DNA from: Leptodontidium sp. MPI-SDFR-AT-0119
Lineage: Eukaryota; Ascomycota; Leotiomycetes; Helotiales; Leptodontidiaceae
DNA length: 64,000 nucleotides
NCBI GenBank assembly: GCA_020726505.1
Contig: JAHLEZ010000016.1
Span: 806,001-870,000, forward strand
Reading direction: 5' to 3'
In this document: piece after piece, positions 23,893 through 34,743 of the stretch
Layout: the number at the start of each line of letters is the position of its first letter
How positions within the stretch are numbered: the stretch's first letter is position 1
The notes under the pieces: model-generated
Seen by the model: only the letters and a program-made list of their open reading frames with translations
What the model was told of the DNA's origin: nothing
Databases searched by the model: none
Made by a program: the position numbers and the translations under genes

Positions 23893-24816
23893 TTAGTTTG
23901 AGCTTCCCCTTCTTTTAAAGATTGATATAAATATCAGTAGTATCATAGCGCTAGCACAAATAATAATACCTATAAACCGCCTATTTATACCACCTTTCTT
24001 TATCCCAACAATCGACTCGAGTTCTTGAATCTTCGACTGTGCAATATATAGCAAACCAGCAGGGATCGCAAAAGCAACACAGATAAATATAGCTAATGAA
24101 CAAATTAAGAGTTTTAGATAGAGAGTTAAAACTGAAAGAATAAGATAAAAAAAACATGACCGTTACAAGAGCCACGCATACTAGGCCCAAAGTTAAAAAA
24201 CATCGAAGGGTCGCAAATGTAACTTTGGCTAAAATCCCCTCTAGAGGCCGAAGAGACTGGAATTTGTCACTAAGGAAGCTTGTGACATCATTGGATGCAT
24301 CCTTCGGTATTATACTGGAAATATTAAATGGAAAGTCATTACATGTCGTATTGTGAGCCTGGAACCCAACGCAAAATTGTCTGGTGCCAAACGAACAATT
24401 TCTCGGAATCCATGCTTCAATTTCGTTAATTTTGGAGGCAGCAGCGCTTATACCACTCTGAACCTTGCTGGCAGCAGCGGGAATAACTGCTGTTAGAGCG
24501 CTAACGGCGCTTTGAGTTTCAGTTTGGAACGGTTGGATAAGTTCGGGAATGGAGCGCGGCTTGATTGAGGGGTTTGGCAGATGGATATTAGCGAAGATAT
24601 CGGTAAAATTGAACTGATAGAAAGAACTTATTAGCCAAAAAAGAGAAGGGGAGGAGAGGGATAGGGCAGAATTCGTACGGTTAAAGTTGCAATACCTGCT
24701 TTCGCAATCGTCTCATCCTGGGCGAGTAAATAGGTCGCCAGCACTGCACAATAGATAGCAGCAGATGAGAAAATGGCAAGGGTCCCTATTTGTAGCCAGT
24801 TTCTGCAGTTTAGCAT
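23893..24816 (-). pseudogene. four-helix membrane protein, one frameshift in an A8/T8 run
   Basis: Two-exon gene: exon 1 24679-24816 (46 codons), a 65-nt intron 24614-24678 (GTACGA...ATCAG, branch GCTAAT), exon 2 24613-23893. The product would be about 285 residues. It has an N-terminal helix (IGTLAIFSSAAIYCAVLATY), an extracellular-like loop with four Cys (NCSFGTRQFC, TTC), two central helices and a last helix (FIGIIICASAMILLIFISIF), ending FKRRGSSN. The topology is reminiscent of Sur7/PalI plasma-membrane proteins, but I do not claim membership. The frame breaks only at the homopolymer 24147-24154: seven instead of eight bases would keep one frame throughout. This is either a fresh pseudogene or a sequencing error. 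There are no RIP stops although it sits between RIPed tracts. Confidence 0.75.
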
Positions 24817-25652
24817 TTTGAGAATTCTAATTCGAAGCTGATTTGAGATTGTGGAAACCCGAACTTAAGCATGGCGAGTGCTGCTCAGAAATAAATGCAA
24901 ACTCCAAGGTAAGGCATCCTTAAATGGATCTGTCTAACGCCCAGGACTGCCTTCCACGTGAAACCAAAAATAGTATATTTGGTATTTACGTAATCGCGAA
25001 GCCTATTCTGGCTCTTGAGGATCCCCTTTCTCCCACCAGTACCCTTGCTTCTAGAACTCGTGCTAGTAGGTTATATTTCGCTCAACGATTCCATGGTAAC
25101 GCATTTCCTACTTAGCAAGTCTTTCTAACGTCTGTCCCTCCGTCCCGAGACGCCCCCTGTAACGAGACAAATCGTAGGTACTTCGAGTTCAAGCGACTTC
25201 AAATTTATGAACGTATTAAAATTTCTACTTGTTTTTGTTTCTGTTATATTATGTACCTCTCCCGAACACTCTTGGCCTATTAACTCCGAATATTATCATC
25301 GCGTCGTCGCCGCCCCGTTGAATATAAGGAGGGCCTTCTTTTACACTTTATAATAACCCCTCGACTCGCGACACTACCAGCAACCCCTTTTGCTTTTTAA
25401 ACTCATAGGACGATTAGATACGGATTTCCGAGTTTTATCACAATACTAAATGGTTATTCTTAGTATTGTGGCGGCCGGAGCGCGCTATGTCATACGCCGT
25501 CGCCACATGAGCGGATACCTCCCCTAATCAAGCGATCAAGAATCCTGGTCAGCGGCGGTGTAGTTATAGTAATATCGGTAAAAATGTACCTTTCGTAATA
25601 AATCTGTGGCTGCTGAACGTGTGGCTGCTACGTTTGTGGCTGGGCAAGATCT
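24817..25652. other. intergenic, partly RIPed, with one palindrome
   Basis: Upstream region of the membrane-protein gene. Its first 300 bases have normal composition. An 11-bp perfect inverted repeat CACAATACTAA/TTAGTATTGTG with a 10-nt loop lies at 25439-25470. Near 25600-25650, GTGGCTG recurs three times. No gene seen. Confidence 0.5.
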
Positions 25653-25654
25653 TA

Positions 25655-25725
25655 CAGCCGTACAACTAACTAGTTGGAATCCCGATTTTTAAGCGAGCCG
25701 CATCCTTTGGAGCGATTTACCCCTC
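25655..25725 (+). repeat. left terminal inverted repeat of the 4.05-kb transposon
   Basis: 71 bp, CAGCCGTACAAC...TTACCCCTC, matching the reverse complement of 29635-29705 except at position 20 (T against C). Confidence 0.95.
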
Positions 25726-26058
25726 GGAAGTGGTCTTAGCCCCCTCCTCACTAATACCTTTACGCAAATAACTTAATAATCATTAATTAGAATTATCTAC
25801 TAATTAGTATACTTTAATTTTACTATAGTTAGAAGAGGTCTCTTACGTCGTTTACAAAAAAAACTACCGGAAACGGATGATATTTCGAAGAGGGCGCGCA
25901 CTAAGAACACTCGCCTCCTAGAGAACTTCAACTCGGATCAACAACCTCTAGCGAAGGCGGTAAAGCGTAAAAAGAAGGATTTAAACGTTAAGGATAGTAA
26001 TAAGGCTAGAAAAGATAGAAGAGAGTTTACTCCGTAAAGCGCACGTCAAAAAGAGGGG

Positions 26059-26360
26059 TGTTACGACCTACGATGCGCCTCGTATTCTAACCGACACGGG
26101 CTCGTAGCATCGCTGGCTATGCGACGGCGCTAAGCCTAATAGGGAAGACTAGGTGGCGAGCCTGCGACATGTTGACGTGAATGGCACTCGACTACGCTAG
26201 GCCACATTAGGAGGGTCCTTCATGTATATATACTTGAGCCCTCCCTTACGGAGAGCTCTCCTTTCCTCCTTGTCTTTTCTTCTCGATTCTGAGCGTAGCT
26301 AGAGGCCCAAATACACAGCTAGAGTCAACTCGCCGTATCAACCTCTTGCCAGCCGTAACA
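26059..26360 (+). repeat. solo LTR of the gypsy element 1 family, AGGGG duplication
   Basis: 302 bp, TGTTACG...CGTAACA, flanked by AGGGG at 26054-26058 and 26361-26365. It is the same family as the LTRs at 164 and 20189 but far less mutated, so it approximates the unmutated sequence of that family. Confidence 0.95.
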
Positions 26361-28074
26361 AGGGGGGGAAAGCTTAAGGGGCAGTTGAGGACTTAATCTT
26401 ACTAGAAGGGGACATCTTAGCCACGCCTTCTACTAATACTACGCCAGTAGTTATCGATTCTTCGCCTGTAATTCGACCTAAATCTCTCTCCCACGACCCT
26501 ACGACCTAGAAAGACAAGAAAGACCTCTTTATTAGCTTCATTTGTAAAGCTATTATTAGTGGGACTAAGAGGCTCTCTATCCTCGCCGAAAACTAAAACC
26601 TTAATAGTCTTAATCGACTAACTTTCGACGATATATAACAAAAAGTGATGTAAAAGAGAGTAATTCTATAGGGGCAAAAGAGGCATTATAACAAGTACGA
26701 GATACTGACCTTTTTTAAGGCTTATTTCCGTACTTCGGCAATCAAAGATGCCTTTATATAGGAGGTTATCGACGACGAGGAATAGGAGGATGTTATAATC
26801 TATTAGAGAACTTAATTTATAAGTAGTTTTAAGCCTCCGACTAAGGTTCTTCTTGAATTTCACTTTGAGAGAGATGTGTTTAAGAAGTCTACTCCTCTAC
26901 CCCCGGCTAGCACCAAAACAATAGCTCTTACTAAGGCAAAACTTGGTTCTGTACGTACCACCAATTTAGAGTCCTTTTCTATTAACAACAGTAGCGATAT
27001 AAGTAATCTATTTAATTTAATACCGAAGGAGAGGGGCTATACACTTGAGACTCTATCCGAACGTAACACTATTACTAAACGTTTAGAGGCAGAGGCTAAA
27101 AGGAAGATCTCCGCGATGCCACTATTCTCTAGGTTAATAACTAACTACTACTACTAACACTCTTGTAAACGCACTAACTATAACAACTTCCGCAAAACCG
27201 TTGCTTATATTGTAATTAAGTCAATTACTCCTGGCTAATAAGACCCCCACTATATACTCGATACCGCTATAAGAGAGGAATAAATAAGAGACTATAAGAA
27301 TAGTATAGAAAGAGTGACTATAGAAAGAGGACCAGCCTATTAATACAATAAATTTGTAAAGGGATAGCAATTAATAAGAACCAAGAAGTTAGGGAACAGG
27401 AAAGAAACACCTATCGTAATAGAACCTACCTAAAAGATGCCAGAGATACATATTAATTTGACACAGCTAACTACGGCTTTAGTCCCTTAATCTACTTCAC
27501 ACCTCTCTACTCAACTATATTAATACTCCTATTATAATACGTTCGGAAGTTACGGCTTAAGTCAAGGCTCACATAATTATATCCTAGGATATCCCGAGTA
27601 TCAGTTTCCTCACCAAAATTAAGGCTAAAGATACCCCCTTAAGCGATCCTTTAATATAGGAGCTCTATTATCCCCGCTTCAACTAACATTAGACCGTGTC
27701 TCTCACTTGGAGGACTTTCGGGATTAGTTAATTATACGTGACTAACACAACCGCGGCGATTTAATTTTATAGGAGTTCCCTACTATTATTAATAAAGGCT
27801 ATTCGTTAGATCAATGTCATGATACTACTGGGCTTATTCGAGCCGGTGTAAAAGGTGGAATCGCTATGTAGATTACTAATCATGTATCTGAATTTAAAGG
27901 CCAACGCAAGATAATACGTGTTCTCCAAAACCTCAGTAATAATAGTCCTCTACCTCAATATAATAGTTAAATAAGTGGCCAAACAAGTGGCTAATTAGGG
28001 GCAAGTTATAACCTAAATACGCTTGACGATAGATTTTTTGAAGGGGCATAATATTTAGTACGAGGGGTGACATT

Positions 28075-28228
28075 TGTGACGGTCTTGGTGCTGACGTCAC
28101 GTGTTTAGGGGCTAGTGTTTCAGCTTTGAGGATATAGGGGTCAGCTACAGCTGTCCTTCTTCTGTATCTATTGTCCTAAGAATGAGAGTACTGTCTTGAT
28201 ATTGCCTGTCTAGGGTGCAATCGTCACA
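28075..28228. repeat. solo LTR, family C, ACATT duplication
   Basis: 154 bp with 7-bp inverted ends TGTGACG...CGTCACA, flanked by ACATT at 28070-28074 and 28229-28233. Near-normal GC. The same terminal heptamers bound the gypsy LTR at 55254-55502, so the families are probably related. Its excision restores the host frame. Confidence 0.92.
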
Positions 28229-28448
28229 ACATTGTGGGATATAAATTATCTTACTTTTTGGTTTATTTCGTACTGTTTTATTGCATTAATTACGCTCGTT
28301 TTAATCCCGTTAATATTAAATTCCTAATATTATATAACCAACTTAAAATACTAAAAAAAGGTGAAAATGTATATAGAAAAAAAGTAACTGGCTAATATAA
28401 ATCAAGTCACTAGCGCTCCTGAAGAGTACTTAAATATACATATTATTC

Positions 28449-29496
28449 CTAGGGTACTTTAAGTATTCCAGCGTTCTTAAAATGTCCTCTTGCCCTCTGA
28501 GTAGCATCTAAGCCAGTTCCCACTTCTCTAATAGCCTATTTAAGGAATTCTTAATATATATTAAAGTTTAGGCGTATATATTAATAGTAGCGACGAATAA
28601 AGGCCTTTAAGTCTATAAAACTCTCTTTAATTAGGTTGAAATCTAGAGAATATAGAGGTAGGAATCGTAGTTGTACTCTTACTCTATTAAAGGTCTCTTG
28701 AATATCGTTGATATCGGCATAATAGATAGATGCGTTGTCTAATATAACAACAGATCTAGGACCTAGAAATAGGTTACATAATAGAAGAAGATCTTTTATT
28801 AAGAAGTCTTGAAATATGTCGGCCGTATAAGTACCCTCAAACGTCTTACTTGTAATATATCTATTGATTATATATGTCGAAAGACAGGAGATTCTAGTCC
28901 TAGAAGTTAGCTACCTTTTGACGTGAGCTCTAGCTCCTTTATTAGCCTAACTATACATGTGATCTCCCGTACGCTCGTCGCTCCTAGATTCGTCTATATA
29001 TACGATTTGCTCTGCCTGAAGATCTTGAAGGTCTAATCGCTATTGAGTACGTAGAAACTCGTTTTGTTAAGTCGTAGAGACCTTTAACTTCTTCCGCGTG
29101 ATTTTGATTTTATTGAGTACCTTTGATATAGTTTGTTGCCTTACATTTATGTGATATTCGTTCTTCAAGAAGTCGTAGATCTCGTCTTGATATAACCATG
29201 GCCTATTAAGTTAGTAATGTTATAAAAAAAAGTCTAAATGGGCGAACTGACTCTTTATTAAGTAGTAACTTAATAGCTTATTATATCTCTTACGTAATAA
29301 CCTTAATTAGACCTCTGGAGAATGGCTGTGGAGGTACACTATAAAATACCTTAGTTCTATGATGATAAATAGTCGCTAGAGAGACTGAATAGTCTATTAC
29401 AAGTTGACGTAGCTAGTTCCCAGTCGGTAGAGTTAAATATTCGCGTAACGTATACTTAAGACGCGCCACACCGAGTGTAGATAAACGAGGAGCCAT
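28449..29496 (-). pseudogene. Tc1/mariner-type DDE transposase relic
   Basis: Starts at the ATG at 29496 (MAPRLSTLGVARL) and ends at the TAG at 28449-28451, about 350 codons, usual for the family. N-terminal DNA-binding helices are followed by INVRQQTISKVLNKIKI. The catalytic core shows YIDESRSDERTGDHMY with the first Asp and VVILDNASIYYADI with the second. The region of the third acidic residue reads YSLDFNLIKESFIDLKAFIR. The C-terminus GHFKNAGILKVP is typical. Stops are Gln/Trp to TAA/TAG changes. One frameshift lies at an A8 run (29224-29231). Inactive. Confidence 0.88.
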
Positions 29497-29634
29497 GTTA
29501 TTATAATAAAAATGAGATCGTTTGAAAGCTAGTAAGTTAAGCTTTAATTTGCGCTATTTGCGAAGTTGTTTTGATAATTTTTGGTGGTGTAGGAGGTAGG
29601 GGCGAATATTTTAAATATGCGCGACGCGAAGTTG

Positions 29635-29705
29635 GAGGGGTAAATCGCTCCAAAGGATGCGGCTCGCTTAAAAATCGGGATTCCAGCTAGTTAGTTGTAC
29701 GGCTG
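29635..29705 (-). repeat. right terminal inverted repeat of the 4.05-kb transposon
   Basis: 71-bp mirror of 25655-25725, followed by the TA duplication 29706-29707. Normal-GC gene space begins directly to the right. Confidence 0.95.
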
Positions 29706-29707
29706 TA

Positions 29708-30589
29708 CCGGACAACCCCGCTTCCCGACAGCCTCCGAGCTGAGCAAAAAAGTGGCCTGTACGGAGCAGTCCCTCTTTCAGCGACCATGGATGCCGCCCA
29801 CATATAGCATTTTACCGCTCTTCAACTTTGTATAAGCTGGCATCTCAACAACAGCGAACAACTTGTCCTAGAATCCAGTCTATAGTGTATAGGGTTTCCA
29901 ATAAAATGAAGCGTTCTTCGCCGCCTGCTCGCCCTTTTTGTGAATGAGGCTGCAGGTGGCTGGGGCTGAGCTGCTCAGCTATGGCGGGGTTATTGTCATG
30001 TGTGCCAACAGCAAGAGTGTCTTCGAGATTCCCTCGACACTCTCGAAACCATACCTCTTCCCTCCCTCGAAGAACAATCTGGAAGCAAAGTTGTGTTTGC
30101 GCAGAATGAAAGAAAGGAGGGGAGGGAGGTAGGAAATTCCGTAGGAGAGGTTGAATTCAGGCTGCACATGACCGATGGTACAATAAAAATCCCAAGACTT
30201 AGTTCTGAACCACATCTTCATATGTTCGAATGCCTTGCGTTTCCATTCATTGATGTTTCTCTCGAGCGGTCGTAAAAGATTATTTTAGGAACGGGATTGG
30301 AAAATGAATAAGCGCAATGACACGTGATTGTCAGCGAAGAGCGTTGTTGATACAAGCTCCTCCGTTGACTGGATCCGGTAAGGTTGTTATTACAGTAGTG
30401 ATGGTTTCATATCTACTCATTTCAGCACAGATACTCACATTTGATTGGATGAGAGGGAGGAACATTCACTAAAAATAACACTCTCGTTATTGCATTAAAT
30501 ATTTCTCTTCTCTAATCACACAAATCCAATAACCCTGCGTGCTTTATCCGAGGGTATTTGCATACCACACCTGGCGTTCTATTTCTAAG
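29708..30589. other. intergenic region, normal GC
   Basis: First DNA of the gene island. Several overlapping short open frames lie at 29944-30275 on both strands, but none shows a conserved block, a splice pattern or a clear start. It serves as the downstream region of the gene ending at 30590. Confidence 0.45.
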
Positions 30590-31715
30590 TTAAAGCTCTT
30601 CTATATCAATCTCAGTCTCAAGCTCGTCATTCTCATGTTCATGTTTAATATGAAGAGCAAGGGTATATGGGTATGTGCAATTCACCAACTTGTCCTTTTT
30701 TTCACAGAGGATACATCCAAAGGAAGGATGATTGAAAGTACCATCGTAATTCTGCTCGAATGACCGGCCCTTCCTCTCAATCTGAAGATGGCATTTGAGG
30801 AAAAAGCGATGCGGGATATTCCACCTTCGTTCTAGAAGATCACGATTTTTCGTCCAAAAGGTGTGAGAGAAGGCCACTACGGGCTTATCCTGCGTAACTG
30901 AGGGGGATGGTTTGGCAAGCAACACCTTTGCGTTGGAGATGGAAAATTGTGCGAGGGACAACTTTGTGTTGATGGGGATGGAGGAGGGTCTGCCCAAAAG
31001 ATCACCAGGGGGGTAGCCGGGTGCTCCCCACGCACACTCCTTGCAGGCGAGTTGGCTGGGATGTGGAGGCGCCGCACCCTTTTGTAGCTTTATTGCATAC
31101 TTGCAATATTGCTGGTACCTTCGAGCTCGTTCAGAGAAAACAGATGGCTTGGTACTCAGTTCAGTAATCGCAGTAAGGCTTCCAGCGGTAGACATCCGTT
31201 GGAATTGATCGCTGAGGGTTCGAATAGAACCCTCCCGTACCGACTTCGAAGTAGCCATGAGATGTGACAAATTAATTTGGTCGGCAGATCGGCCATTCGT
31301 GACCGCCTCGGTGAGAAGGGTAATGATAGATTGTTGCAAGGTAATCAAGTGCGATTGCATCTGCGATCGACCGATGTCTGGAAATTATTCACATATCAGC
31401 CTCGTTTGTTCACACTAACAGGATTGAAAAGAGCTCACCATCCCCCATGGCAAATTTATCGCCCAGTCTTTTCACATCGTGATTGTATTCCTTCTGAACC
31501 AGGGGGCCGGATTCAGAGAGCACTATCTCGCTCTCTCTTGCTTCCTGTTCCTTTGGAGCCTTGGCTTTCCATGGCTGGAATATTGTTGTACTGATCGACG
31601 AACGCGACCCTCCTCCATCTGCGTTCCGTTTCTTCCATTGTTGAAACATTGTTACACTGGCCCCGAAACCAGAAACGATCGCCGCAACGACTGCAACAAC
31701 TTCGATGCCGGACAT
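30590..31715 (-). CDS. hypothetical protein, N-terminal hydrophobic segment and C-terminal Cys/His motif
   Basis: Intact two-exon gene. Exon 1 is 31439-31715. A 61-nt intron 31378-31438 (GTGAGC...TTCCAG) follows, and exon 2 is 30590-31377; phase 1 joins cleanly to give 354 residues. The N-terminus MSGIEVVAVVAAIVSGFGAS is a hydrophobic helix like the start of many fungal proteins with an uncharacterised N-terminal domain. The middle is Ser/Thr-rich and basic. The C-terminus has CILC and HIKHEHE (residues about 325-345), which could bind zinc, and ends in an acidic tail (DELETEIDIEEL). No stop or frameshift. The start lies about 320 bp from a divergent dead gene. Function unknown; the family resemblance is from memory only. 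Confidence 0.8.
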
Positions 31716-32038
31716 GATTTTCAGGGGTTTTGAACGAGTGGTGGTTGGTAAAGGAACTTGGTTGTCTAAGGGAGAAAGAATGGAGAGAAAAGAGCGGAGC
31801 TCAGAAGATAAGAACGGAGGCCAGGCTTTCCAACACTGCTACTTTTCTGGGCAGCTGAACTGCTGTGGTGAGCTCGAAGAACGAGACTGGTGCTGTGCGC
31901 GAGCCTTGGAGGCTGTGTTGGCCAGTGAGGGCGTTTGTGGCTTGCTCCCACTAAAAACTTGGTGTTGTGTAACACGAACAATTTCGCCAAGCAGAGATTC
32001 AGTGTCAAGGCTGTAAGAAGCGGAGCCTTGCCTGTTAG
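31716..32038. promoter_or_regulatory. shared upstream region of two divergent genes
   Basis: 323 bp between the ATG at 31715 (-) and the probable ATG at 32039 (+). Open frames across it on both strands show no conserved content. It presumably carries both promoters; no TATA-like element stands out. Confidence 0.45.
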
Positions 32039-33771
32039 ATGAATGCAGAGCTGAAAATGGAGAGAATCTTGACCTGGAGATTTTGACAAGAAGGAAAGAT
32101 AATAGTGACCTCCTCCCAGTTGAAGGAAGGTGTAGAGAATCGAGCAGATTGGGAAGTTTGTGGACCTACAGTTTCAGAGCGATCTGAACAGAATTGGGGG
32201 GGGGAAATAGACCTTGATGTTTGGCACTTACATGCTGACCACCATAAAATGTGGCTTTTCCAAGCCCTGCGAGCCTCTCTATGACCAGAAAACGCCAGAT
32301 AGGATCCCGCAATTGCGTTGTCAGATCCCAAGAGCCCAGGACATTGGAAAGCCTATATTGATACCCAAAACGATGAAGGGTTCGAGGGAAAATCAAAGAG
32401 CGCAACTCCAACACTTCACCTGGACAGTCTCATTGCAGTATTTCTGCCCCTCCTCCAATCATAGGATCTGTGCGATTTGGCTGCACATAAGTTCATGTGG
32501 CTGCTCATAGGCGTAGAATTTGATGGTTCACCCAATCAATTGATCCACAATCGCATCGGCTTCTCATCAACTTGAACAACTCCTCTTTAATATCATAGAG
32601 CTTTCGAAGCATAGTCGACTCGATTCGAGACTCAGACTTACTTCGCTGTCCGTTCATGCTGGCCGCAAGCAGCCCAAAGACACAGATACTCTTCCTTTTA
32701 CAATTCAAACCTTCATCGAATGTATCGAAACAGCGACTATAAATTGGCAGGTAATTATGTCAAGGGTTTTTGGCGCGTTCTTGAACAAACCATCCCCAGC
32801 AGGCCACATATCCGCAGATATTCCATATATCCTGGAAGAAACTTGCTTGTATACACTGAAAATTATACCAAGTGAAATGGCGATATGTGATTTTCGATGG
32901 GGGTGATTTTCAAGACGTGCGAAGGAAAATAGGCGTCGGGCTTCCCTCCCACCTCGCTATTTGTGTGATTCGCGTGGGGCGCTGGCGACAATTTGGTTTC
33001 CTCTGAGCTATGATCATCACAATTTTAGATCCGCGGACCTGTGAACAGTTGTAGAGCTGCTTACAACGAACATCTCGTTGAATATAAGCGTCTGCGCGGT
33101 TCCAAAACCCAGACCATTCCCAGTTCAAGCCCCACACCATGGGAAGATTGACAGGTCTGTGGGAACGAGGAGCATCGGATCGATCGTAGCTGATGGTTGA
33201 TTGGGGAATGAATCCTGAAAGAAGGATACAGAGTCGAGATGAAGACTGTTGGTGATGTTCGACTGGTGTAATTTCTTTGAAGGAGACATCGTTGAAGATC
33301 TGCCAAGCTTTCGTGTGCCAAGAGCGCGTGCCATGGCTCCGTGGTATTTTTCCGTTGCTTGCGTGAGTTTTAAAACTCTGTGCCGAACACCAAAACAAGG
33401 TCAACAATTTCCAACCGAATGGCTTGGAGTCATTGTCAATCAAATCTTTATCTGTGTCTGGAAGCGAGCGATGATTCATCAAATACGCTACGGTATGCCT
33501 CAAATACGTTACAGTATGCCTGGTGTTTGCAGCTTCAAGTTTCGGGATTCCGATCGTAATTACATGCACATCAAATGTTCTTCTGGAGCAATTCGTTGGC
33601 CTCTTGCGATGGAGCAACTACATCTATGACCAGCTTGATCACCAAGGCCTTCAGCTCATCTCAAGCATGCTGGCTATTAAGGAAGTTTTGCGAGAACGTC
33701 AGGGGGGTGGACGGTTGTGGTCATTCGACGAAAACCAGTTCCGAATGGTGAATCTGCCACCAAGCTATTGA
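32039..33771 (+). pseudogene. degenerate hypothetical gene
   Basis: A decayed plus-strand coding region. Frame pieces: 32039 to about 32575 (MNAELKMERILTWRF, then VWHLHADHHKMWLFQALRAS, then AAHKFMWLLIGVEF), with TGA/TAG at several Arg/Gln-like positions. After a frameshift near 32580 it runs to about 32905 (LPFTIQTFIECIETATINWQ). The last part, about 33260-33771, has two TGA codons and ends with the clear conserved-looking tail FGIPIVITCTSNVLLEQFVG, GGGRLWSFDENQFRMVNLPP. Up to about 575 codons in all. A GTAATT donor near 32751 means some gaps could be introns. I do not recognise the family. Long frames on the opposite strand here (for example 32910-33617) are shadows. Confidence 0.6.
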
Positions 33772-33958
33772 TGGACGAGGTTCCTGATATGGTGCTATTA
33801 AGCTAGCTCTCATCGCTAAAAGTATCAAGTCCTCATCTACGTACGACGTACTATGTACTCTGCTCGTTGATATCATGCTCACTCTCTTCGCTATTCCCAC
33901 TGATCTTTGCGACTTGTTTCTCTTTCATCTCGTTACTTCAATTAGGAGCCTAGGTTGT
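33772..33958. other. short intergenic gap between convergent genes
   Basis: 187 bp separating the tail of the plus-strand pseudogene from the stop of the minus-strand membrane protein. Nothing else seen. Confidence 0.5.
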
Positions 33959-34743
33959 TCAACCTGAATTCGGTACACTTCGTTCCGCGACATCTAATGC
34001 GGTGACGACGACACCTCCAAGTAAAGGATCGGTCTCGCTCATCTCATCGACTACCGTCGCTTCATTTTCCTCTCTTGTCATTTCGAAGCGGCAGAGGATC
34101 AGATATGTCGTTATTGGAACTCTTTAAAGCCATTTTAGTACGGTAACTTCTCTAAGACACACAGTAGATATGGGGATAACTTACAGGCTGACAACAGTAA
34201 CACACAGCGTGCAAATAGTCCATACCCCCACCCAATATGCATCCAGGTCACCTTTCTTTCCGAAACTGAGAAAATGCCACGCATATTTAATGATCTCGAG
34301 CAGCGAATTCATTTTCCAGAACAGGACGGCGAATGCGCCAAGAAAGAGACCAATGCGAGTGTAGAAGAGATGTCGAGGATGCAATTCGGAGAGGCTGTGG
34401 CACCCGAAGGTTACGATTGATATTACTGACTATTTAATACTGTCAGAGATGCTGTTATATGTGAGAACGGCGAGAAACTAACCCAAATGAGGGCACTAGC
34501 CTGTGCGCCTCCATCGTTCCAAGGCCGACTCCAAGCACCCTGTCGACCATAGCCGGCATGCCTCGCATAAATAGGGAGAGATACTGCGACCAAGACGATG
34601 GAGAGTATCTCTAGTAAAATCACAGTGATCAAGACGGTGGCCTTCGTTTGTGGCGCTATAGGAAATGGGATGCCATCTCTAGGAAAGGTAAGCGGCGTAG
34701 CAGCCTGCTCTTCGGGTGTACCCGTCTCCTGCTGTTGGGACAT
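33959..34743 (-). CDS. four-helix membrane protein, intact, three exons
   Basis: Exon 1 34483-34743, intron 34430-34482 (53 nt, GTTAGT...AATAG), exon 2 34185-34429, intron 34122-34184 (63 nt, GTAAGT, branch TACTAA, acceptor AAAG), exon 3 33959-34121. Total 669 nt coding for 222 residues, with no stop or shift. Helices: about 35-57 (VLITVILLEILSIVLVAVSL), about 86-102 (IWSVISIVTFGCHSL), about 112-128 (IGLFLGAFAVLFW) and about 153-180 (VGVWTICTLCVTVVSL then ITTYLILC). The N- and C-termini are soluble; the C-terminus is acidic (EMSETDPLLGG). The layout resembles MARVEL-type four-helix proteins, but no diagnostic motif is visible. Function unknown. A shorter 33-nt second intron is possible but far below normal size, and it would discard the coding-like C-terminus. 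Confidence 0.82.

Larger units (their letters stand above)
25815..28327 (+). pseudogene. unknown ~680-codon protein inside the Tc1/mariner element
   Basis: A single plus-strand frame can be followed from about 25815 to the stop at 28325-28327. Both solo LTRs have exact target duplications, and removing each with one duplication keeps the same frame. Over about 2.0 kb I find no indel, and every in-frame stop I read is TAA or TAG (none TGA), as RIP makes from CAA, CAG and TGG. Visible parts: a Lys/Arg-rich N-terminus (KRKKKDLNVKDSNKARKDRR), a middle with ERNTITKRLEAEAKRKIS, a Gln/Tyr/Ser-rich tract near 27480-27620, a possible helical block near 27670-27980, and a hydrophobic C-terminal segment after the second LTR (WFISYCFIALITLVLIPLIL). 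I do not recognise the family. It could be an accessory transposition protein or a captured host gene. The start is not resolved. Confidence 0.7.
25655..29705 (-). mobile_element. 4.05-kb Tc1/mariner-type transposon with a second large ORF
   Basis: Inverted repeats at 25655-25725 and 29635-29705 are 71 bp long with a single C/T mismatch, begin CAGCCGTACAAC, and are flanked by TA on each side (25653-25654 and 29706-29707), the Tc1/mariner target duplication. Inside are a transposase relic on the minus strand (28449-29496) and a convergent long dead frame on the plus strand (about 25815-28327). Two solo LTRs (26059-26360 and 28075-28228) inserted later. Without them the element is about 3.6 kb, roughly twice the usual Tc1 size, because of the second ORF. 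RIP-type stops fill both frames. Confidence 0.92.

Noticed and set aside
29944..30275. Overlapping short open frames on both strands
   Set aside because: No conserved block, mutually overlapping, and composition of non-coding DNA.
32910..33617. 235-codon minus-strand open frame as a gene
   Set aside because: It lies opposite the plus-strand frame with the conserved-looking tail, has no hydrophobic or motif content and no splice signals. It is a shadow.
34152..34184. 33-nt second intron in the membrane-protein gene
   Set aside because: Too short for fungal splicing; the 63-nt alternative has a TACTAA branch site and opens a sensible acidic C-terminus.
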